DNA from: DASWIG01 sp965371445
GTDB lineage: Bacteria > Acidobacteriota > Thermoanaerobaculia > Multivoradales > J023
Assembly (NCBI GenBank): GCA_965371445.1
Contig: CBDUYN010000023.1
Coordinates: 20,239-84,238, forward strand
Length of the DNA: 64,000 nucleotides
Reading direction: 5' to 3'
Shown: positions 58,331 through 64,000 of the stretch, piece by piece
Numbering within the stretch: position 1 is the stretch's first letter
Layout of the letters: every line of letters begins with the position of its first letter
The notes under the pieces: model-generated
Told to the model about the DNA's origin: nothing
Seen by the model: only the letters and a program-made list of their open reading frames with translations
Database searches by the model: none
Translations under genes and position numbers: made by a program

Positions 58331-60604
58331 ATGCGAACCCCTTCGAGCGGTCCCGGCGAACGCTACGACGTCTTCCTCAGTCACAACAGTGCCGACAAAG
58401 ACGCCGCCGTCGAGCTCTACGAAGAGCTCGAACAACACGGCCTGCGGCCATGGATGGCCGTCAAGGATGCCCTCCCGGGACGACCCTGGCTGGCGCAGCT
58501 CGAGGAGATACTCACCACGATTCCGGCCGTAGCCGTGCTGGTGGGCGCCTCGGGGATCGGTCCCTGGGAAGAGCGGGAGATGGAGGCCGCCATCTCGGAG
58601 TTCGTGGACCGCAGTGCATCCGTCATCCCCGTCCTCCTGGGCGGCGCTCCGGAGAAGCCGAAGCTGCCGCTTCTGCTCAAAGGATTCGTCTGGGTCGACC
58701 TCCGCGAGCAGAGCCTCGACCGCCTCGTCGCGGGAATCAAGGCCGCACGACCGCAGCCGCAGCCAAGGAAGCCGGCAAGGAGAACAAGATCCCGCGACTC
58801 CGCCCGCATCTACATTCTCACCGTCGAGCTCGAGAGGGATGGCGACGCTCTCAGCGTCCGCTATTCCCTACCCGGGACGGAACCGTTCTCCTCGACCTCC
58901 CTCCCCTGGGACGACGTCGCACCGCGCATCCAGGCCCTCCATGCGGCGGTCGACGCGGGACGCCTGCCAACCTCCGAGGAGTCCGCCGTCCTCTTCGACG
59001 TCCTCTTCGGCGACGAGAACCGCTGGAGACCGCTCCTGCGCGTCCTCTTCGGACGTCCCGAGCCCGAGGTTCAGCCTACACCGGTCTACGGATCGGTCCG
59101 GCTTCGTGTGCGGACCGTCGACGAGGCCCTTCTCGGCCTGCCGTGGCGCCTCACGGCCTGGAACGATACCCGCCTCGTCGAGCGCCGGTGGACCTTCACG
59201 GAAACGCCGGACGTCGATCCGACGGCCGACTACGCGACCGCGACGCCCGCCAACGTGCTCGTCGTCGCGGGCGAAGGGCCGACGGGGGATTCCGGTCTCC
59301 ACGTCGAGGCTGTCCGCGACGTGCTCGTCAAGCTCTGGGGAGAGCGGGAGAAGGCCGGCTACGTCCGCGTGGCGGGGGACGAAAGGCAGCTCGAGAACGC
59401 CCTCGCCGGGATGAACCCCCACGTCGTCTACGTCTACGGACGCTCCGCCGAGGACGGACTGCGCTTCGGCGGTGGCGTCCTGGTCTGGAGCCGGCTGGCG
59501 GAGCTCGTCGGGACGACCGCCGCCCGCGTCGTCTACCTGAACGCCACCGGCGACCTCACCGCGGCCGGGGCGGCCTTCGACACGTTGCCCCTCGTCGTCC
59601 GCCGGGGCCTCCCGGAGTGGACCGCCGATGCCACCAAGATCGTCCTAGGCTGGCTGGATACCTGGCTCGGGAAGGGCATCGATCCCGTCGACGCCTTCCA
59701 CGAGGTGCTGCGCGAAGACGGCTCGGGCGAAGCGTCCTCGCTCGTGATTCGAAGCGCCTATAGGACCTGGAAGACGACGCCTTACCGGGCACCGGCACCG
59801 AAACGGCCGCTCCAGCGGCTTGACCGCGAAGAGCAGAAAGCGCTCGTGGCGAAGCGCGTCGCGGAGCTGGTACGTAGCGACAGCCGCCGAGTCCTGGGGC
59901 TCGTCGCCTACGCCGCTCCAGGCAATGCCGTCGAATCGCTCGTCGGACAGCTACGCGACCACCTCGAGCTGGAGCTTGCCGAGCGCGCGGCGACCCGGTG
60001 GCTCCATCTCAGCTTTCCGGAATCGCCCAAGGACTTACGCCGCAATCTTGAAGAGGAGCTCAAGCTCCAGCTCGAGGCGGACCGAGACGAGCCCGTACCC
60101 CACCTGCTTCGGCGTCGTGCGCCGAAGGCGGAGGGTAGCCGGCGGCGCATAGTATGGATCGACTGGGGCACCTTCGGCGACGACGGCCGTCATCAGGATC
60201 CGCTCAGCCACGACGGTCTCAGCGAGTGGCTACGCTTCTCTAGCGAGTTCCTTGGCCTGCGCTGTCCCGATGACCTGCGTGTGATCTCCTCGCTCGCTCT
60301 TGAGTTACCCGAAAAGGAACACGCCCGTCTGGCCGAGGTTCTCCAGGAGAACCGCCGGCAGGCCTGGTGCCGGCGGCCCGAGTTTCGGCTGAGCCCCTTG
60401 CCGCCTCTCGGAAAAGTCTCCGAGGAAGACCTCTTCGACTTCCTCGACGATGCGAACAACTCGACTTGTCCGCCCGCCGTCCAAGCCGAGGTCGCCGAGC
60501 TTCTCGCCGCGAAGACCGGCGGCGACTTCGAGCAAACCGTCGCCCTCATCGATCGGGCGGAGAGGACGTCCTGGTATGACCTGCTCGACGAGCTTCGCCG
60601 CTAG
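58331..60604 (+). CDS. TIR / inactive CHAT-like / STAND-like NTPase conflict protein
   Basis: 757 residues. TIR domain at 11-140: YDVFLSHNSADKDAAVELYE, and the catalytic WxxxE as W79-EERE83 in GIGPWEEREMEA, so NAD-cleaving activity is possible. Residues about 160-480 follow the CHAT (caspase-like) layout, but where active CHAT has H-x-x-G-H-G and L-N-A-C the sequence is HVVYVYGRS (364-372) and YLNATG (402-407): both the His and Cys are gone. From about 500 a STAND-like NTPase remains: the P-loop is degenerate (GLVAYAAPGNAVESL, 523-537, no GKT/S) while a Walker-B-like IVWIDWGTFGDD (607-618) is kept, as in the predicted inactive-STAND (iSTAND) group. It is the first gene of a three-gene cassette with MoxR and a SUMF1 protein. 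Confidence 0.8.
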   Translation: MRTPSSGPGERYDVFLSHNSADKDAAVELYEELEQHGLRPWMAVKDALPGRPWLAQLEEILTTIPAVAVLVGASGIGPWEEREMEAAISEFVDRSASVIPVLLGGAPEKPKLPLLLKGFVWVDLREQSLDRLVAGIKAARPQPQPRKPARRTRSRDSARIYILTVELERDGDALSVRYSLPGTEPFSSTSLPWDDVAPRIQALHAAVDAGRLPTSEESAVLFDVLFGDENRWRPLLRVLFGRPEPEVQPTPVYGSVRLRVRTVDEALLGLPWRLTAWNDTRLVERRWTFTETPDVDPTADYATATPANVLVVAGEGPTGDSGLHVEAVRDVLVKLWGEREKAGYVRVAGDERQLENALAGMNPHVVYVYGRSAEDGLRFGGGVLVWSRLAELVGTTAARVVYLNATGDLTAAGAAFDTLPLVVRRGLPEWTADATKIVLGWLDTWLGKGIDPVDAFHEVLREDGSGEASSLVIRSAYRTWKTTPYRAPAPKRPLQRLDREEQKALVAKRVAELVRSDSRRVLGLVAYAAPGNAVESLVGQLRDHLELELAERAATRWLHLSFPESPKDLRRNLEEELKLQLEADRDEPVPHLLRRRAPKAEGSRRRIVWIDWGTFGDDGRHQDPLSHDGLSEWLRFSSEFLGLRCPDDLRVISSLALELPEKEHARLAEVLQENRRQAWCRRPEFRLSPLPPLGKVSEEDLFDFLDDANNSTCPPAVQAEVAELLAAKTGGDFEQTVALIDRAERTSWYDLLDELRR

Positions 60605-60624
60605 GACGCGCTAAGCTAGACGCC

Positions 60625-61169
<545 letters not shown>

Positions 61170-61175
61170 GGAACA

Positions 61176-63898
61176 ATGAGCGCCGCGCCCAGCCTCGGCC
61201 CGTTACTTGCCGCCCTGCGGGGCGGATCGGCGTCGGCGAGGTGGAGCGGATCCACCGGGTCTTCTCGCTCGTGCCTAAGGCCGGGGCCGACACGAGGCGA
61301 CGTTTCAAGTCGCTCCTGCGGGCCGTCCTGGTCAAGTCGGAGGCCGAGCGGGACGTCCTCGAACGGGTGTGCGACGCCTGGCTCGAGCGGATCGAGGTCG
61401 AGGACGTCCCCGCGCCGCTCCGGCGGACGGCGCAGGCGTCCTTTACCGCTCGCCGGGAGGACCGTGCGGGAAGGAGAACCTTCCTCGCCTTCGTGACGGG
61501 AGCGCCGCGCAGGCGCTGGCTCGTCGCTCTGGCGCTCACGGTCGCCGTCATGGTCGCCGTTCGTCTTGCCCCCTGGGAAAGGCTCTTTCCGGAAACGACA
61601 GCTCCGCCACCGCCTCCGCCATCGCAAGAGACTCGGACCCCCGACCAGGAACCCGTCGAGCTCCGGCGCCAAAGGTTCGACGACTGGACGGAGCTCACCG
61701 TCAAACCACCCGATCCCGTATGGACGGGCTGGCCCCCCTTCGGCCTCGGCGTCGGAGCGCTTCTTGCCGCGGGCGGCCTCTGGCTGTCGCTCTATCGACG
61801 CCGCTACCTGCCAGCCCCGGCACCGATCCCGGAGCACAGAGGACCGCCCCGGATCCTGCTGCCGCCGTCCGCACCGCGGACGGAGCTCGTCGACGCCGGC
61901 CAGCAGGAAGCGCTCGTCTGGGGCATCGGCCAGTTCCTCTCCGAAGAGCCCACCCGGCGCGTCGACCTCGGCGCCACGGTCCGCGAGACGGCGCGCGACG
62001 CCGGACTCCTGCACCTCGTCTTCGAGCGTGCCCGCTACCAGCGCGAGGTCTGGCTCTGGGTCGACGAAGCGGCCGAGGACCCGACGATCCGCGTCCTCGC
62101 CGACGAGGTGGCGGCGACGCTCACCGCCCACGGCCTGCCGGTCGAGCGGGCGTCGTTCCGCGGCGTGCCGGAGCGGCTCGTGACGGAAGACGAGGAGGTC
62201 TTCGCGCCGCGCGAGGTCGACGAGCGCCGCGACGGCGCCATCGTCGCCGTCCTGACCGACGGACGCGTCCTCTCACGCCTCCATGCGGCCGACGACCGTG
62301 CGGTGAAGATCGACGCGCTCCTGCGTCTTCTCTCCCGGTGGCCGCGGATCGCCTTCGTCGACTTCTCCGGAGGTACGAACGACCTGCGCCGACGCCTCAG
62401 CGTCCATGGCATCGAGGCTGTCGCTCCCGAAGAGCTTCCGGCGTTCCTCGGGGCGCTGAAGACGGCAGGAAAGACGTTCTCCGAAAGCGATCCTCTCTGG
62501 GCCGGCGCCTGTGCCCTGTCGCCGGCACCGGTCGCTGAGCGCACCGCTTTCGAGCTGCGTCGCCGGTTGGGACTCGGCAGCTCGCCCTGGGCGTTCCGGA
62601 GCCTCCGCGCCGAGGCCGGCGGACTTCCGGAACGCCTCTCTTGGAGCGGAGCGCAACGCGCACGGGCCGTCAACTGGCTCGTCGAGTCGGAAGCGGCCTT
62701 CACCGAGGACGGCGTCAATCCGGCGAGCCTGCTGGGTCAGGCGCTCGACTTCTGGGAAGAGCGTTTCGACGAAGAGATCGACCGCCAGCGCCGCGAAGCC
62801 GAGGAAGACGTCCCCTGGGACGAGACGCCCGGCGGCCAGCACCTGCTCATGGAACGGGAGCTGCTACGGCTATGGCGTCGGCCGGACGAGGCGGTGCGGG
62901 AGCTTTACCGGTTCCACGGCGGCGGCTTGCGCGACATGGTGCGCAACCATCTCGCGGGGTTCGCGCCGCGGCGGCGGGGTGGGGAGGAGCACGTCCGTCT
63001 GCCGTGGCGGTGGGAGGAGCTAACGGCCGACGTGCGCGTCATGCTTCTTGAGATGGGGCTTGGTGGGACCTTGCCGGAGGAGACGCTGCGGCGTCCGGGG
63101 CGGGTTTGGCTCGGGATCGGAGCGGCCATGGGGCTCGCGGCGGGGGCGTTCGCGGTGGCGGCGACGAAGCCGACGGTCGTACCGGAGGGCGGCGCGGCAG
63201 CGGAGTGTCGGCCGCTGGAAGGGGTTGACGAGAACGGCATGGAGTTTGTGCGCATCTGTGCGGGGGCATTCTTGATGGGGTCAGAGGACTATCCCGACGA
63301 GAGTCCTGTCCACCAGGTGACGTTGGGCGAGTTCTGGATGGGCAAGTACGAGGTCACCAACGAGGAGTACCGGCTTCTTCATAGAGACTGGCGCAATCCG
63401 GACAGCCCTGACCACCCGGCTGAGCCGCGCCTGCCGGTGACCAATGTGGATTGGAATGACGCCCGAACCTTTTGCGAGAGCTTCGGTTACCAGCTACCCA
63501 CGGAGGCGGAGTGGGAGTACGCGGCCCGCGCGGGGACGACAACGCTCTGGTCCCACGGCGACGACGAAGGCGAGCTCGGGAGATATGCCTGGTTCGGCGA
63601 GGATCCGCGAAGGAGCCGAGCTCACCCGGTGGGCGAGAAGGAGCCCAACCCCTGGGGTCTCTACGACATGCACGGCAACGTCTGGGAGTTGGTTGAGGAC
63701 TGGTACGGCCCCTACAGCTCTGAGCCATTGACGAATCCCGGCGGACCTCCGAACGGTTCGGATTGTGTGTTGCGTGGCGGCTCCTTCTTCTTCGCGTCCA
63801 GGGACCTGCGCTCCGCGGAGCGGTACTGGGTCAGGCCCGAGGACAGGCTCAGGTTCGTCGGTTTCCGTTGTGTTCGTGGCCGTCTCCGCCAGCCTTGA
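61176..63898 (+). CDS. CoxE-like/vWA-like membrane protein with SUMF1 (formylglycine-synthase-like) effector domain
   Basis: About 905 residues if the upstream ATG (61176) is joined over an apparent 1-base deletion near 61220 (LLAALRGG then IGVGEVERIHRVFSL); as written only the GTG at 61241 opens the main frame (885 residues). The N-terminus matches the helical front of CoxE-type vWA partners of MoxR. Membrane helices lie at about 92-110 and 167-184, and a third (VWLGIGAAMGLAAGAFAVAA) near 622-641 of the GTG form. Between them VWLWVDEAAEDP and RIAFVDFSGGTNDL suggest a vWA fold with an altered MIDAS. Residues about 663-884 are SUMF1: GAFLMGSEDYPDESPVHQVT, GKYEVTNEEYR, LPTEAEWEYAARAG, HGNVWELVEDW, LRGGSFFFASRDLRSAERY. 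The Cys pair of true formylglycine enzymes is replaced (F and L), so it is a non-oxidase SUMF1 fold. Confidence 0.75.
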
Positions 63899-64000
63899 TC
63901 CTCGTCTTCTTGACCCTTCTCTTCTCTTCCCCCGCGATTCTTCTGAGGCGGCTGAAGACACCCTGTGTCAACCCCTTGGTCCAAAATTGTCAGATCCTTC

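Overview
This window comes from a high-GC Gram-negative bacterium: it encodes a TolC/adaptor/RND efflux pump, Sec and lipobox signals, PBP2/RodA and RNase G. The gene mix (TldD/PmbA-type proteases, AraC-HTH/TPR regulator, DUF4910 peptidase, many membrane glycosyltransferases, many small toxin-antitoxin pieces, dispersed GC-rich repeats) resembles Acidobacteriota such as Thermoanaerobaculia. That placement is an inference with low to moderate confidence, because no rRNA or universal marker was available to test it. Most genes look like ordinary chromosomal genes; accessory material sits in discrete patches.

Layout. 0-3 kb: a trypsin-like peptidase cut by the window edge with a decayed trypsin-co-occurring (trypco2) partner, a VapBC-type pair flanked by a 24-bp direct repeat, and an AAA ATPase/DUF4143 protein. 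2.9-16.5 kb: housekeeping and envelope genes (thioesterase, ychF, pmbA/tldD pair, DUF4910 peptidase, GT2, epimerase, hydrolase, two polytopic glycosyltransferase-like proteins, M23 peptidase) and a frameshifted DUF4258/DUF2283 pair. 16.6-18.3 kb: an internally deleted ATPase and a visibly lower-GC aminotransferase. 18.3-27.6 kb: an OmpR/histidine-kinase pair and a VWA-PspA-membrane operon, separated by a restriction-modification module. The same 18-bp box (two 7-bp half sites spaced by 4) lies in front of the response regulator and of the VWA operon. 27.6-30 kb: a small degraded integrative element at tRNA-Arg(CCG) carrying a Panacea-type toxin-antitoxin operon, next to tRNA-Arg(TCT) and tRNA-Pro(TGG). 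30-31.2 kb: remains of a HicAB system and a Uma2 nuclease-like gene. 31.4-37.6 kb: TetR and a three-gene RND efflux operon. 37.6-45.5 kb: PBP2, RodA, RNase G, a kinase/glycosidase-like fusion and an AraC/TPR regulator. 45.5-54 kb: a leftward block (acyl-CoA synthetase, HutI, DivIVA, YggS, zinc-ribbon coiled coil, tRNA-CAT, sulfatase-like lipoprotein, GAF protein). 54-58 kb: repeat-bearing lipoprotein, rpsU behind a 13-bp-stem leader hairpin, mutS2.

58.3-63.9 kb is the most interesting part: a three-gene conflict-type cassette. Gene 1 is TIR, then a CHAT-like domain that has lost its His/Cys dyad, then a STAND-like NTPase with a degenerate P-loop. Gene 2 is a MoxR-type AAA ATPase whose middle is deleted. 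Gene 3 is a membrane protein with a CoxE-like N-terminus, a vWA-like middle and a C-terminal SUMF1 (formylglycine-synthase-like) domain lacking the catalytic cysteines. It matches the general logic of NTP-dependent, multi-component bacterial conflict systems, but in this copy the ATPase is probably dead.

Cross-cutting themes: (1) at least seven copies of a short repeat with core GTCCCCTTGGGGGG, mostly at gene borders, one inside ychF, several translated in frame as PPKGT/PLGG peptides; (2) three genes (an AAA/DUF4143 ATPase, hicB, MoxR) that keep both ends but lack the middle; (3) several apparent frameshifts, which may be real decay or assembly errors.
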